A stretch of DNA of 64,000 nt from Saccharibacillus alkalitolerans (GCF_011090185.1 NZ_JAAFGS010000012.1:31512-95511), one strand, 5' to 3'. Counted from the first letter of the stretch, positions 1 through 9,579 are shown. Translations and numbers: made by a program. The notes: generated by a model not told the origin, from the letters alone.

Positions 1-85
1 GTTCCGGCTTAGGCTTTCGCCGTACGCGAGTTCTCCCGGTTCGGTTCGGTCCGCTCCGATCCGGTTCGTCCCGGTCCGCTCCGGC

Positions 86-904
86 TCAGGCTTTTTCCAA
101 TACGCCTTTCACCAGTCCGACGAACTTCTCTCTCACCCGCGCCGCCACTTCGATCACTTCGTCGTGGCTGAGCGGTTGATCGAGGATGCCGCAGGCCATG
201 TTGGTCAGGCAGGAGATGCCGAGCACCTTCATGCCGCCGTGCACGGCCACGATCGTCTCCGGCACGGTCGACATCCCGACGGCGTCGCCGCCGAGCGTGC
301 GGATCATGCGGATCTCGGCAGGCGTCTCGTAAGCCGGGCCGCTCCACCAGGCGTATACGCCCTGCCGCAGCGTCGTGCCCTGCTCCTTCGCCACCTGCTC
401 GGCCAGGCCGCGCAGTTCGCGGTCATAGACCTGCGACACGTCCGGGAAGCGGACGCCCAGCTCGCTGTTGTTCGGCCCGATCAGCGGGTTGTCGCCCACC
501 AGGTTGAGGTGATCGGTAATCAGCATCAGATCGCCCGGCTCGAAGCCCGTATTGACGGCGCCGCAGGCGTTCGTCACGATGACCGTCTCCACGCCCAGCG
601 CCTTCATCACACGCACGGGGAAGGTGACTTCCTTCAGCGAATAGCCTTCGTAATAATGGAAACGTCCTTTCATGGCCACGACCGTCTTGCCTTTCAGCTC
701 TCCGATCACCAATTCGTTGGCATGCCCGATCGCTTCCGACTTCGCGAAGTACGGAATTTCGGAGTACGGAATCACCACGGCGTTCTCGATCTCGTCGGCG
801 AGCGTGCCCAGGCCCGATCCCAGAATGAGGCCGATCGTCGGCTTGTGCTCCGTTCTGCCGGCGATGTAATCGCGGGCTTCGTTAATTTCCTGCGTTTTTT
901 GCAT
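86..904 (-). CDS. punA: Purine nucleoside phosphorylase (trimeric, PupG/PunA type)
   Basis: A 272-residue cytoplasmic enzyme that phosphorolyses (deoxy)inosine and (deoxy)guanosine to free base and (deoxy)ribose-1-phosphate in purine salvage. Visible family motifs are the phosphate loop GSGLG (29-33), GRFHYYEG (80-87), TNACG (111-115), the purine-binding YETPAE (192-197) and the catalytic Asn in TNMACG near residue 235. Length and order match Bacillus PupG/PunA. The ATG at 904 is chosen because GGGAGGG sits just upstream; a longer reading would add a non-conserved N-terminus. An oddity is WW at 186-187 (GVYAWWSGP), where I recall small residues in relatives. The downstream partner lies outside the window. 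Confidence 0.95.
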   Translation of the reverse strand: MQKTQEINEARDYIAGRTEHKPTIGLILGSGLGTLADEIENAVVIPYSEIPYFAKSEAIGHANELVIGELKGKTVVAMKGRFHYYEGYSLKEVTFPVRVMKALGVETVIVTNACGAVNTGFEPGDLMLITDHLNLVGDNPLIGPNNSELGVRFPDVSQVYDRELRGLAEQVAKEQGTTLRQGVYAWWSGPAYETPAEIRMIRTLGGDAVGMSTVPETIVAVHGGMKVLGISCLTNMACGILDQPLSHDEVIEVAARVREKFVGLVKGVLEKA

Positions 905-1251
905 GATGAACCCTCCCAGAGTCTCTGCTTCCCGAGCGGCCTGCCGCAGCTGCGGCAGCTTCGGCAAAGCCGTTTTCGATATGGCGTCAGCTTGCTTAGA
1001 CCAGTGTAACGGGGGAAAGCCGCATCTGTAAACCGCACGACGGAAGCGATCATCCGGCGGTTATTTTTTTCGGAGCGCTTTCTCAGAGGATTCTAATGTT
1101 CTTCGGACGCTCGCGCGGGTAACTCTTAACGAAGACACTCCGACGATTCGCTTCCGATTCGAATTGAAACTCCGGAGCGAATCGGCCGTATGTCTTTCAT
1201 CGCCGGGCAAGCCCGCGCGAATCGGCTATCTCATTCAAGGAGGAATCGTTC
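905..1251. other. Intergenic region between divergent genes
   Basis: About 350 bp with no coding signal. It must carry the promoters of the phosphorylase gene (-) and the small basic protein gene (+). The stretch 1090-1165 holds phrases (ATTCTAATG, CTTAACGAA) loosely like the dyad repeat elements at 12.76 kb and 20.25 kb. I regard that as at most a degenerate copy. Confidence 0.5.
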
Positions 1252-1464
1252 ATGTTCAAAAAAATTGTCGATAAGATCGTTCACTCCGCCTCCCAATCCA
1301 GTCACAAGCACGGGTCCAGCAGCGATCATCGAAGCCGCCGCCGCTACGGCTCCAGCAGCGACCGTCCGAGATATTCGCGTTCTTCGTCTTCCGATCGCCG
1401 GCACGGCGGACACGGACGCCACGGTCATTCTTATTATAAAAGAAGATCGGGAAGCTCCAGTTGA
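1252..1464 (+). CDS. Small Ser/Arg/His-rich basic protein, unknown function
   Basis: A 70-residue protein with a short amphipathic start (MFKKIVDKIVHS), then a low-complexity tail of Ser, Arg, His, Gly and Tyr. AAGGAGG lies about 8 nt before the ATG and a strong intrinsic terminator follows at 1500, so I read it as a real monocistronic gene although no domain is recognisable. The composition suggests nucleic-acid or metal/anion binding, which is inference. It is divergent from punA and convergent with the kinase gene. Confidence 0.6.
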   Translation: MFKKIVDKIVHSASQSSHKHGSSSDHRSRRRYGSSSDRPRYSRSSSSDRRHGGHGRHGHSYYKRRSGSSS

Positions 1465-1499
1465 TCCGCAGCTGCGGCAGCTCATACGCCGGCAGCCCG

Positions 1500-1546
1500 A
1501 ACAGGCCGTTCTCCTCGTCACGAGACGAAGGGAACGGCCTGTTTTG
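1500..1546 (+). terminator. Intrinsic terminator after the small basic protein gene
   Basis: A 12-bp stem (AACAGGCCGTTC with GAACGGCCTGTT) is followed by TTTTGCT. Confidence 0.8.
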
Positions 1547-1676
1547 CTCGGGGCATCCCGCTTCGCCGGGACCCGGCCGAGAAGCCCGAGCACGGCCGGG
1601 TCCGAACTCCGCCCGTCGCGAAAAGCAGAATTGTCGCACTGCGGCGGCAGCACTGCGGCGGCACGGGCGAGCCGGT

Positions 1677-2597
1677 TCACGTTCCGTTCCGGCTTCCTGC
1701 CGCTCCCAGTTCCCGCAGGCTTCCGCGAATCGCGTCGGCCGCTTCTTCCGCATCCGCGAAAGGCGCGTCCAGCCTCAGCAGCCGGCGCAGCAGCGCCGAG
1801 GTGGGCGCGGACAGCTCCAGCTCTTCCTCCCAGGAGGCGCCGGCAGGAACGGACTCCTCCGGCATGCTCTTTTCCGCTTCCCCCGAATCGGCCGCGCGCC
1901 CGGCGCGGACCCTCTCCGCTTCCGCTTCGTCCGCGCCGCGCGAATCGCCCGGCGGCGTATAGCCGGAATACAGCATGTACAGCAGCAGATGGCCGGTATC
2001 TTCCAGATCCGACACGATCCGGGCGGGCATCCGTCCGGTCAGCGGAGTCCCGTCCGGCGCCAGTACCTCGTCTTCGCCGATCCGGCGGGCCAGGCCGAAG
2101 TCGATCAGATAAATGGCGCTGCCGTCCATCATCACATTCGGAATGCGGATATCCAGATGGACGTAACCGCGCGCGTGCGCATGCCCGACGCGGTCCAGCA
2201 GCTCCAGCGCCCAGCTCAGGCAGTCGGCTTCGCCGAACACCCGCCCTTCTTCGAAGATCAGGTCTTCCAGCGTCCGTCCCCGCACATAATCGGCCGCGAG
2301 CCATTGGCAGCGCCGATCCGCGAAAAAGTCTCGGCAGCGGGGAATGCACGGATGGTCCATCGCCAGCAGCGCGTCCCGTTCCCGGGACAGCAGCAGACCG
2401 GCCAGGCGGCGCCGGCTCGGCTTGGCCTGCTTCAGCGCCACCTCGCTTCCGTCCCGGCGATCGATGCAGCGGTAGCTCAAGCCGTAACTGCCCATGCCGA
2501 GCCACTCGGCGATTTCGTAACGGCCGCCGACCGTCTCTCCGGGACGAAGCGGATAATCGCGCCAGGCGCGGATGAATTGTTTGATGGACTCGAGCAT
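1677..2597 (-). CDS. Serine/threonine protein kinase, single catalytic domain
   Basis: A 306-residue Hanks-type kinase lacking any transmembrane or PASTA part, so probably cytoplasmic. Visible motifs are the glycine loop GMGSYG (34-39), the ATP-binding Lys in ALKQAK (56), the catalytic loop HLDIRIPN (147-154, base Asp149, metal Asn154) and DFG (166-168). The catalytic loop departs from the usual HRDxKPxN: Leu replaces Arg and Arg replaces Lys, so activity may be altered. Residues 205-255 are an acidic low-complexity insert. AGGGG lies before the ATG. It stands alone and its substrate cannot be deduced. Confidence 0.88.
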   Translation of the reverse strand: MLESIKQFIRAWRDYPLRPGETVGGRYEIAEWLGMGSYGLSYRCIDRRDGSEVALKQAKPSRRRLAGLLLSRERDALLAMDHPCIPRCRDFFADRRCQWLAADYVRGRTLEDLIFEEGRVFGEADCLSWALELLDRVGHAHARGYVHLDIRIPNVMMDGSAIYLIDFGLARRIGEDEVLAPDGTPLTGRMPARIVSDLEDTGHLLLYMLYSGYTPPGDSRGADEAEAERVRAGRAADSGEAEKSMPEESVPAGASWEEELELSAPTSALLRRLLRLDAPFADAEEAADAIRGSLRELGAAGSRNGT

Positions 2598-2670
2598 CCT
2601 GCACCCCTTTGCCAGGCCGCTTCTCCCCCATGAAGCGGGGCGCCGGCCGGGCCGTATCGTTTCTTTCGAA

Positions 2671-3420
2671 TTACTCTTTGTTGAAGCCTTTTTCCTCGAG
2701 GAAAGCGCGCAGCTGCATGCGCGAAGGCGCCGTCAGCTTGGCGGCCATCTGCTCCGACCATGACGAAGTGCGCTGTCCTCCCGTGCGTTCGCTGATATAC
2801 CGGACCATCGTCTCGTCGTACGCCTGTACGCCGCGCTCGTTTTGCTCCGGGCGGTAGCCGTTCATATGCAGCACCGCTTCCTGCGGAAGGCGCGGCCGCA
2901 GACCCGCTCCGTGCTGCGGATCGGGATAACCGACGCACATGCCGAATACCGGATAGACATGGTCGGGCAGTCCCAGCGTCTCGGAGACGCCTTCGATATC
3001 GTTGCGGATGCCGCCGATGTAGACAATACCCAATCCGAGAGACTCGGCGGCCACGGCCGCGTTCTGCGAAGCCAGCGCCACGTCCACGGTCGCGACGATA
3101 AAATTCTCGACCGCGCCTTCGTAAGAACGCGCATCCGGCGCATGCGTTTCGGCCGCTTTTTTCAATCGGGAGAGATCCGCGCACCAGACGAGGAACACCG
3201 GGCATTCCCGGATATACGCCTGATCGCCGGCATAGGCGGCCAGCTTGTCTTTCAGGTCCGGTTCGGTCGCGGCCACGACGGTGTACGCCTGGACGTTGCT
3301 GGAGCTGGAAGCCATCTGTCCGGCGGCCACGATCGTTTCAAGCTGCTCCGCGGTGACGGGGCGGTCGGTATATTTGCGCACGGAGCGGTGATTCATCAAC
3401 AGGGAAATGGTCTCGTTCAT
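2671..3420 (-). CDS. nfrA: NAD(P)H-dependent flavin reductase / nitroreductase (NfrA type)
   Basis: A 249-residue FMN-dependent oxidoreductase of the NfsA/Frp group. Enzymes of this group reduce nitroaromatics, quinones or free flavin and help against oxidative and thiol stress. The N-terminal HRSVRKYTDRPV, the central AAESLGLGIVYIGGIRN and the C-terminal EKGFNKE closely match my memory of Bacillus NfrA1, which is also 249 residues. The ATG at 3420 is preceded by AGAAAGAAGGA; upstream in-frame sequence is Arg-rich and not family-like. It is probably its own transcription unit. Confidence 0.9.
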   Translation of the reverse strand: MNETISLLMNHRSVRKYTDRPVTAEQLETIVAAGQMASSSSNVQAYTVVAATEPDLKDKLAAYAGDQAYIRECPVFLVWCADLSRLKKAAETHAPDARSYEGAVENFIVATVDVALASQNAAVAAESLGLGIVYIGGIRNDIEGVSETLGLPDHVYPVFGMCVGYPDPQHGAGLRPRLPQEAVLHMNGYRPEQNERGVQAYDETMVRYISERTGGQRTSSWSEQMAAKLTAPSRMQLRAFLEEKGFNKE

Positions 3421-3582
3421 CGGTAATCCTTCTTTCTGTACGGAGTTTCGTTGGGTTTGCCGGATCTTGCGCACATGGCGGCCGATCCGTTTCCTTTCTA
3501 TTATGAAACTCCGATTCGGCGCGCGCAAGCGAGGAGGAATCGGAAGGGTTATGGCATGGGACGGCAAAAAGCCGGCGCACGC

Positions 3583-3611
3583 AAAAAAAGCTCCGGCTCT
3601 ACGCCGAAGCT
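3583..3611 (-). terminator. Intrinsic terminator after the 94-aa gene
   Basis: AGCTTCGGC pairs with GCCGGAGCT (one mismatch) around a 5-nt loop, followed on the minus strand by seven Ts. It starts 4 nt past the stop of the small gene upstream and so supports that gene. Confidence 0.75.
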
Positions 3612-3614
3612 TTC

Positions 3615-3899
3615 TCACTTTCCGCATCTTCTGCGGTTAGGCACCGTGCCTTGTTCCGGCAGCGAATCGCCGGAAAGCGCATTCATAAAATCCGAGCAAA
3701 AAGGTTCGGATGGATGCGGATACGCCATTTCTTCCGCGGAAGGCGGCATCCAGGCCGATCCTCGGGGAGCGCAGCGGCGGCGGTCCGAATCGGATTCCTT
3801 TCCCGCGGGAGCGGTCCCGGGATCGCGCAGCACCTGAATAAGCGCGAAGGCGGCCGTAAACGGCAAATGTTGTTGGATTCCTCGGCGGCTTCTGCTCAT
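3615..3899 (-). CDS. Small hypothetical protein, 94 aa
   Basis: No recognised domain. It begins with a basic segment, then a hydrophobic stretch (LPFTAAFALIQVLR), then a polar Pro/Ser/Glu-rich tail ending in RRRCGK. Support for a real gene is a GGGAGAGAAG ribosome site just before the ATG and an intrinsic terminator immediately after the stop. Function unknown. Confidence 0.5.
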   Translation of the reverse strand: MSRSRRGIQQHLPFTAAFALIQVLRDPGTAPAGKESDSDRRRCAPRGSAWMPPSAEEMAYPHPSEPFCSDFMNALSGDSLPEQGTVPNRRRCGK

Positions 3900-4068
3900 T
3901 CTCTTCTCTCCCTTCGCGTCATCTTATCCTACATATCGGTCGAGCTTTTTGTATATTTAACGTTGCCTCAAAATTTTGACTCAGCTTATCTTGAAAAAAA
4001 TGGAAGAATTCGAGCGGTCGGACACATTTCGGACAAATTCGGACGGCGTTCTTTCCGCCGCTAACGTG

Positions 4069-5136
4069 TTATTCCTTCCAGGGATTGCGCGCTTCGCGAA
4101 ACGCTTCCGCCTGCCGCGTCAGCTTGCCTCCGCCCTGTTCCAGAAGACGCACGTAACCTCGCAGCATTTTCGCGAACGACGACGGTCCGCCTTCGGCCGC
4201 CTTCCGCTTGTAAGCGGCGCGGGCATCGGGATCGATCTCTCCGGTTCGGAAATCGAACAGCGGCACGTTATCCGTTCCGTAGAGCACGATATACAGCGAC
4301 TGCGCGTACATCTGCCCCACCGTGTCCGACTCCGGAGACGACGGATAGCGCTCCAAGTAGAGGCGTTGGCGTTCGGCCCGGTCCAGCAGTTCTTCCCAGC
4401 TCACGATCAGGCCCGCGTCCTTGGTCAGCTCGCTTCTCGTTTCGTCGGCGCGAATCGTCAAGTAATCGGCATAACGCCGGCCGACGTCATCCGCGTATTT
4501 CAAATAACGTTCGTAATCGATCTTCGGAAAATAATACCCCTCCGTCGTATCCAGCACGTAACCGTCCGTCTCCAGCTCCCGCAGCAGGGCGTCGGCCTGC
4601 GGCAGGCCGGTGCGGACGCCGCGCTTCCAGCTTCCGTCTTCGGCGAACAGATCGGCGTTCATCAGCGCCGCTTGGACTTCGGAGCCGCTCAGCGATTCTT
4701 CGAGCGGAGCAAGCCGCTTGAATTGAACCGCTTCGAGGCGGTGCAGCCAGACGGTCACGGAAGCCGGGGAGGCGGAAGCCGCATGGGCGTCGATATACCG
4801 CCACATCCCCTGCACGTTTCCTTTTGCCGTAAGCTTGGCGAAATCGGAAGAAGCGGCGGAAGCCGTCGGCAGGGACGGCGGTTCTCCGTACGCGGCCGAA
4901 GCCGGAATCGGAGCGGCAGGGTCCGCGGATCCGTCTGCGGCGAACCTTTCCGCGGAACGGCGCTGCTTCGATCCGTTCGGCGAAGCCTTCGCTTCGCGGC
5001 CGCTTTTGGGCGTCTCGCTGCCGGAGGGAGCCGCCGAAGCGCGCTCCGCCGGCAGAACCGAACCCGTCAGCGCCGTCATCAGCGCCATGGCGGCCAACGC
5101 CGGAATTTTTTTGCGTGATCTTCTTGTTCCGCTCAT
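4069..5136 (-). CDS. Secreted protein of unknown function, 355 aa
   Basis: A basic N-terminus (SGTRRSRKK) is followed by a hydrophobic core and an ASAAP cleavage-like site near residues 34-38, consistent with a Sec signal peptide. An Ala/Ser/Pro-rich linker runs to about 95, then a charged, mostly helical domain rich in Tyr, Asp and Glu. GAGGAGGG precedes the ATG at 5136, which is preferred over an upstream in-frame start. I do not recognise the family. No enzymatic motif, lipobox or wall anchor is visible. Confidence 0.75.
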   Translation of the reverse strand: MSGTRRSRKKIPALAAMALMTALTGSVLPAERASAAPSGSETPKSGREAKASPNGSKQRRSAERFAADGSADPAAPIPASAAYGEPPSLPTASAASSDFAKLTAKGNVQGMWRYIDAHAASASPASVTVWLHRLEAVQFKRLAPLEESLSGSEVQAALMNADLFAEDGSWKRGVRTGLPQADALLRELETDGYVLDTTEGYYFPKIDYERYLKYADDVGRRYADYLTIRADETRSELTKDAGLIVSWEELLDRAERQRLYLERYPSSPESDTVGQMYAQSLYIVLYGTDNVPLFDFRTGEIDPDARAAYKRKAAEGGPSSFAKMLRGYVRLLEQGGGKLTRQAEAFREARNPWKE

Positions 5137-5296
5137 CGCAAGCCCTCCTCGAGTATCGGCCGCCCGTTCGCGCTTAACTTTTTGCAACCGATATCATTTG
5201 TCTTGTGGCTATATACGCGCGAATTGGGCAAACGACTCGCAATTCCGAAAATTCATCGAAAAATTCCTGCGCTTCGGCCGGTCGTTTCCCGCATGC

Positions 5297-5338
5297 GAAA
5301 AATCCGCACGCAGAGGCTCGAGGCCCCTCCGTGCGGAT
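5297..5338 (-). terminator. Intrinsic terminator after copA
   Basis: ATCCGCACG pairs with CGTGCGGAT, extended by an AGG/CCT block. The minus-strand 3' side runs into TTTTT. Confidence 0.75.
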
Positions 5339-5387
5339 CGAGAATTTCGGATATGCGCTTCCCTTGCGAATGCCGCAAACGCCAAGC

Positions 5388-7892
5388 TTACAGCTTCACC
5401 CGCTGCAGCCGCAGCGCGTTCAGCACGACCGAGACGGAGCTGAACGCCATGGCGGCGCCCGCCAACCACGGAGCCAAGAAGCCCAGCGCGGCGATCGGGA
5501 TGCCGATCACGTTGTAAGCCAGCGCCCAGAACAGGTTCTGGCGAATATTGCGCATCGTGCGCCGGCTCATTTCGACGGCGTCGGCGATGCCGTTCAGGTC
5601 GCCGCGCATCAGCGTAATATCCGCGGCTTCCATCGCCACGTCGGTCCCCGTGCCGATCGCCATGCCCGTATCGGCCGTCGCCAGCGCCGGCGCGTCGTTG
5701 ATGCCGTCGCCGACCATGGCGACTTTGCGGCCGGCTTCCTGCAGCTTCTTGACTTCGGCCGCCTTGCCCTCGGGCAGCACCTCGGCCAGCACGTCGGCCG
5801 CGTCGATGCCGGCCTGCCGCGCGATGGCGCGCGCCGTCGCCGCATTGTCGCCGGTAATCATCACGACGCGCAGGCCCATGGCTCGCAGCCGGCGGATCGC
5901 TTCCGGCGACGATTCTTTCAGCGTATCCGCGACCGCGACCACGCCGGCCGTTCGACCGGAGACGGCGACGAGCATCGCCGTCTTGCCTTCGCTTTCCAGA
6001 CGCTCCATGTCCGGGATCGCCGCGGACGCGTCGATGCCCCGTTCCCCGAGCAGCCGGCGCGTGCCGACGAGCACTTCCTCGCCGCCGACGACGGCGGAAA
6101 TGCCGTAGCCCGGCAGCGACTCGAACCGCTCCGCAGCCGGCAGCTCGGTGCCGCGTTCGCCGGCTCCTCGCACGAGCGCTTCGGCCAGCGGATGCTCCGA
6201 GGCGTTTTCCGCCGCGGCGACCAGCGCCAGCAGTTCGTTCTCGCCTCGCCCTTCGCCGTAAACGATGACGTCCGTCAGCTCCGGCTTGCCTTTGGTCACC
6301 GTGCCGGTCTTATCGAGCAGTACCGTATCGACCTGCTGCGCGGCTTCCAGATGCTCTCCGCCTTTGAACAGGATGCCGAACTCCGCCGCCCGGCCGGAGC
6401 CGGCCATGATCGAAGTCGGCGTCGCCAGCCCGAGCGCGCACGGACAGGCGATGACGAGTACGGCGATCGCTTTCTCCAGCGCTTCGGAGAAGGCCCCCGG
6501 CTGCACGGCAAAATACCAGATCAGGAAGGTCACGGCGGCGATGCCGACCACGATAGGCACGAAGATGCCGGAGATCACGTCGGCCATCCGCTGGATCGGC
6601 GCCTTGGAACCCTGCGCCTCTTCGACGACGCGCACGATCTGCGCCAGCGCCGTATCGCGGCCGACTCTCGTCGCCTTCATCAGCAGCGAGCCGTTTTTGT
6701 TGATCGTCGCGCCGGTGACCGACGCCCCCGGTTCCTTGTCGATCGGCAGGCTCTCGCCGGTCAGCATCGATTCGTCGACGGAGGAGCGTCCTTCGGTCAC
6801 GACGCCGTCGACGGGAATCTTCTCGCCCGGTCGCACCCGGACGATATCGCCGGGCACGACGTCCGAGACGGGCACTTCCGTCTCGGCCCCGTCCCTTAAG
6901 ACGATCGCCGTCTTGGCCTGCAGCCCCATCAGACTGCGGATCGCTTCCGAAGAGCGGCCTTTGGCACGCGCTTCGAACCATTTGCCGACGAGAATCAGCG
7001 TGATCAGCACCGCGCTAGTCTCGAAGTACAGCTCCGGCATGCCGTGTCCGGCCATACCTTCCATGCCGGCCATCGCGCTTCCCGATCCGCCGTCCGCCGC
7101 CCAGCCGATCGTCAGGTACAGGCTGTAGAAGTAGGCGGCCGACGTGCCGAGCGCGACCAGCACGTCCATATTGGCGCTGCCATTGCGCAGCGCTTTATAC
7201 GCGCCGACGTAGAACTGCCAGCCGATGATCAGCTGCACCGGCGTCGCGAGCAGCAGTTGGAACCACGGGTTCGCGAACAGCGGCGGCACGTACAGGAACG
7301 AAGTGAACGAGAAATGTCCCGCCATCGCCCACAGCAGCGGCAGCGACAGCAGCGCCGCTGCGGCCAGCTTGATCACGCGCTTGCGTTCCTCGCCGCCCCG
7401 ATCGCGCTCGCCGCCGTCCTGCTTCAGCTTGGCTTCGTAGCCGAGCTGCTGCACTTTGCGCATGATATCGCCCGGCTCGATCGCCCCCGGCGAATATTCG
7501 ACATGCGCCGTTTCCAGCGCCAGGTTCACGCTGGCGCCAAGCACGCCGGGCATCCGGTTCAATCCCTTCTCGATTCGAGCCGAGCAGGCGGCGCACGTCA
7601 TGCCGGAAATGTCGAAGTCCGACGCCTCCTTCACCGTGGTGTAGCCGAGCGATTCGATCTTGCGCTCGATCTCCGCCAGGCCGGTCTCTTTCGGATTATA
7701 GTCGACCGAAGCTTTCTCCAGCGCCAGATTCACGTTCGCTCCGGCGATGCCGGGCATCCGGTTCAGCCCTTTTTCGATTCGGTTCGCGCAGGCCGCGCAC
7801 GTCATGCCGCCGATCTGCAGCGTCGCCTGCTGCGTGCGTCCGCGTTCCGCCGGCGACGAAGCTTCGGAAGACGTTTCGCTTTGCGTTTGCAT
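5388..7892 (-). CDS. copA: Copper-exporting P1B-type ATPase
   Basis: An 834-residue membrane pump that expels Cu(I) using ATP. Two N-terminal heavy-metal-associated domains carry GMTCAAC (Cys32/35 and Cys100/103). They are followed by eight predicted membrane helices, the actuator motif TGES (379-382), the copper-site CPC (483-485), the phosphorylation motif DKTGT (527-531), the class-defining HP (568-569) and GDGIND (728-733). An extracytoplasmic loop at 268-287 is rich in Met, Gly and His, as in many copper pumps. AAAGGAGG precedes the ATG. It follows csoR-copZ on the same strand but has its own operator at 7911. Confidence 0.98.
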   Translation of the reverse strand: MQTQSETSSEASSPAERGRTQQATLQIGGMTCAACANRIEKGLNRMPGIAGANVNLALEKASVDYNPKETGLAEIERKIESLGYTTVKEASDFDISGMTCAACSARIEKGLNRMPGVLGASVNLALETAHVEYSPGAIEPGDIMRKVQQLGYEAKLKQDGGERDRGGEERKRVIKLAAAALLSLPLLWAMAGHFSFTSFLYVPPLFANPWFQLLLATPVQLIIGWQFYVGAYKALRNGSANMDVLVALGTSAAYFYSLYLTIGWAADGGSGSAMAGMEGMAGHGMPELYFETSAVLITLILVGKWFEARAKGRSSEAIRSLMGLQAKTAIVLRDGAETEVPVSDVVPGDIVRVRPGEKIPVDGVVTEGRSSVDESMLTGESLPIDKEPGASVTGATINKNGSLLMKATRVGRDTALAQIVRVVEEAQGSKAPIQRMADVISGIFVPIVVGIAAVTFLIWYFAVQPGAFSEALEKAIAVLVIACPCALGLATPTSIMAGSGRAAEFGILFKGGEHLEAAQQVDTVLLDKTGTVTKGKPELTDVIVYGEGRGENELLALVAAAENASEHPLAEALVRGAGERGTELPAAERFESLPGYGISAVVGGEEVLVGTRRLLGERGIDASAAIPDMERLESEGKTAMLVAVSGRTAGVVAVADTLKESSPEAIRRLRAMGLRVVMITGDNAATARAIARQAGIDAADVLAEVLPEGKAAEVKKLQEAGRKVAMVGDGINDAPALATADTGMAIGTGTDVAMEAADITLMRGDLNGIADAVEMSRRTMRNIRQNLFWALAYNVIGIPIAALGFLAPWLAGAAMAFSSVSVVLNALRLQRVKL

Positions 7893-7910
7893 GTCGATAA
7901 CCTCCTTTTA

Positions 7911-7928
7911 ATACCCCTACGGGGTATA
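7911..7928 (-). promoter_or_regulatory. CsoR-type operator in front of copA
   Basis: The near-palindrome ATACCCCTACGGGGTAT has the GC-core, AT-flank form typical of CsoR operators. Cu(I) binding to CsoR should relieve repression. Confidence 0.85.
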
Positions 7929-7941
7929 TGTAGCGATAAAG

Positions 7942-7982
7942 AAAAACCCGGTCGAAGCGGATTAGGCGCCTTCCGGGCTTTT
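7942..7982 (-). terminator. Terminator between copZ and copA
   Basis: GCCCGG pairs with CCGGGT around an ordered loop, then TTTTTC on the minus strand. It separates csoR-copZ from copA, which then relies on its own operator and promoter. Confidence 0.65.
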
Positions 7983-7991
7983 GAACTTTTT

Positions 7992-8192
7992 TTAGAGTAC
8001 GTCGTAACCTTGATCTTCGATGGCCGCTTTGATCGCGTCCAAGCTGACGGCCGCTTCGTCGTACGACACGTCTACCGTTTTGGCGCCCAGATCGACTTTG
8101 CCCTCGGCTCCGGCTTCCTTGACCGCCCCTTCGACGGCTTTGACGCAGTGGTTGCAGGACATTCCCAAGACGTTGAGAGTAGTAGTTTGCAT
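7992..8192 (-). CDS. copZ: Copper chaperone (HMA domain)
   Basis: A 66-residue single HMA domain with the copper-binding GMSCNHC motif (Cys13 and Cys16), the normal length for CopZ. It delivers Cu(I) to the N-terminal domains of CopA and to CsoR. GAGGAGG precedes the ATG at 8192; the longer in-frame reading adds only a non-conserved leader overlapping the csoR end. Cotranscription with csoR is likely, since the gap is about 35 nt. Confidence 0.95.
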   Translation of the reverse strand: MQTTTLNVLGMSCNHCVKAVEGAVKEAGAEGKVDLGAKTVDVSYDEAAVSLDAIKAAIEDQGYDVL

Positions 8193-8227
8193 GGATGATT
8201 CCTCCTCGGCGATCGGATTATTTAAAG

Positions 8228-8581
8228 TCACTTCATTAACTTGTTAACCGTAATCAACAGTTCATCGATCACTTCGGTCTCGCCCGCTTCGATCCGCTCG
8301 ATCACGCAGCTGCGCATATGGCCTTCGAGCAGGAGCTTGCCGACGCTGTTCAATGCGGACTGGGCGGCAGCGATCTGGTTCAGCACGTCGTCGCAGTAAG
8401 TATCCTTCTCGATCATGCCTTTGATGCCGCGAATCTGGCCTTCGATGCGGTTCAGGCGGGAAACAAGGTTGTTTTTCGTTTCCTCGGAGTGATGGCTTTT
8501 TCTCGGCAGTTTGCCGTCTTCGCCGGGCAGTCCGCAGTGTTCCTGCGCCGGAGCCGTCTCCGCGTTTTTCCGAATCGCCAT
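8228..8581 (-). CDS. csoR: Copper-sensing transcriptional repressor
   Basis: A 117-residue all-helical repressor of the CsoR/RcnR family. The Cu(I)-binding Cys-His-Cys triad is present as Cys63 (DTYCDD), His88 and Cys92 (GHMRSC). The first 30 residues form a polar tail. First gene of the csoR-copZ unit. Its operator lies about 60 nt upstream and a second copy precedes copA, so the pump and chaperone should be induced together by copper. Confidence 0.96.
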   Translation of the reverse strand: MAIRKNAETAPAQEHCGLPGEDGKLPRKSHHSEETKNNLVSRLNRIEGQIRGIKGMIEKDTYCDDVLNQIAAAQSALNSVGKLLLEGHMRSCVIERIEAGETEVIDELLITVNKLMK

Positions 8582-8638
8582 AGGTTCGCTCCCTTCGTTG
8601 CCGGTACATTCGGCTGTCCTTGATTCTTCTCCATTCTA

Positions 8639-8659
8639 ATATACCCCCATAGGGTATGT
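8639..8659 (-). promoter_or_regulatory. CsoR-type operator in front of csoR
   Basis: TATACCCCCATAGGGTATG is nearly palindromic and shares its TACCCC/GGGTA arms with the copA operator. Autoregulation is inferred. The remainder of the 338-bp csoR-tdk gap holds the two divergent promoters; I see no other gene there. Confidence 0.82.
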
Positions 8660-8919
8660 AAAGAGGCCGGGAATATTTTTTTCGAAAAAGTTGACGCTCC
8701 GGTGAACGCGGCGCGCGAATTCGAAGCGGCCGCGGGATTCGCGGGCGTCGGGACCTTGTCCGGGCTTTTCGTTTTGCACGCTTATACACCCGGGGGGTAC
8801 CTCCGAACGATCGCCCTCTTCCTCGTCGCTTCAAGAAAAAACGTTTGAAAATTCCTTTTTCCCGCCGCGGCATTCCTGCTACAATGGAGGTCGGACTTCA
8901 GAGCTAAGGAGAGAATACG

Positions 8920-9495
8920 ATGGCGCAACTCTTTTTCAAATACGGGGCGATGAACAGCGGGAAATCGATCGAGATCCTGAAGGTCGCCCATAACTACGAA
9001 GAACAGAACAAGAACGTCCTGATCTTCACTTCCGGCATCGACGACCGCGACGAGGTGGGCCATGTGTCTTCCCGGATCGGCATGAAGCGCGAAGCGATTC
9101 CGGTCTATCCGAGCACGAATCTGTACGACGAAGTCAAGAACTACCAGGGAAAAAAGATCAGCTGCGTGCTGTTCGACGAAGTGCAGTTCGTGACGAAGGA
9201 GCAGGTGCTGCAGATGACGCGCATCGTGGACGAACTGAACATCCCCGTCATGGGCTTCGGCCTCAAAAACGATTTCCGCAACGAGCTGTTCGAAGGCAGC
9301 CAGTACATGCTTCTGTACGCGGACAAAATCGAGGAGATGAAAACGATCTGCTGGTTCTGCGAGCGCAAAGCGACGATGGCGCTGCGGGTCGACGAAAACC
9401 GCAAACCGCTGTATACCGGCGAGCAGATCCAGATCGGGGGCAACGACCGCTATTTCCCCGTCTGCCGCAAATGCCACGCCAATCCGCCGCTGTAA
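8920..9495 (+). CDS. tdk: Thymidine kinase (TK1-type)
   Basis: A 191-residue enzyme that phosphorylates thymidine to dTMP for salvage. It shows the P-loop GAMNSGKS (9-16), the catalytic FDEVQF (85-90, base Glu87) and the structural zinc site of four Cys (CWFC 144-147 and CRKC 182-185). TAAGGAGAG precedes the ATG. Single gene with its own terminator. Confidence 0.97.
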   Translation: MAQLFFKYGAMNSGKSIEILKVAHNYEEQNKNVLIFTSGIDDRDEVGHVSSRIGMKREAIPVYPSTNLYDEVKNYQGKKISCVLFDEVQFVTKEQVLQMTRIVDELNIPVMGFGLKNDFRNELFEGSQYMLLYADKIEEMKTICWFCERKATMALRVDENRKPLYTGEQIQIGGNDRYFPVCRKCHANPPL

Positions 9496-9523
9496 ACCGA
9501 ATAAATCACATTCCGCGCAGCAG

Positions 9524-9557
9524 CCGGCCTTCCCCCCCGGGAGAGGCCGGTCTTTTT
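9524..9557 (+). terminator. Intrinsic terminator after tdk
   Basis: CCGGCCT pairs with AGGCCGG, followed by TCTTTTT. Confidence 0.85.
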
Positions 9558-9579
9558 GCGTCAAAAAGCCCGCTTCGCT

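Noticed and set aside
1..85. Short repeated CGGTTCGGTCCG-like phrases downstream of punA.
   Set aside because: Too short and degenerate to call a repeat element; no terminator with a T-run is visible before the window edge.
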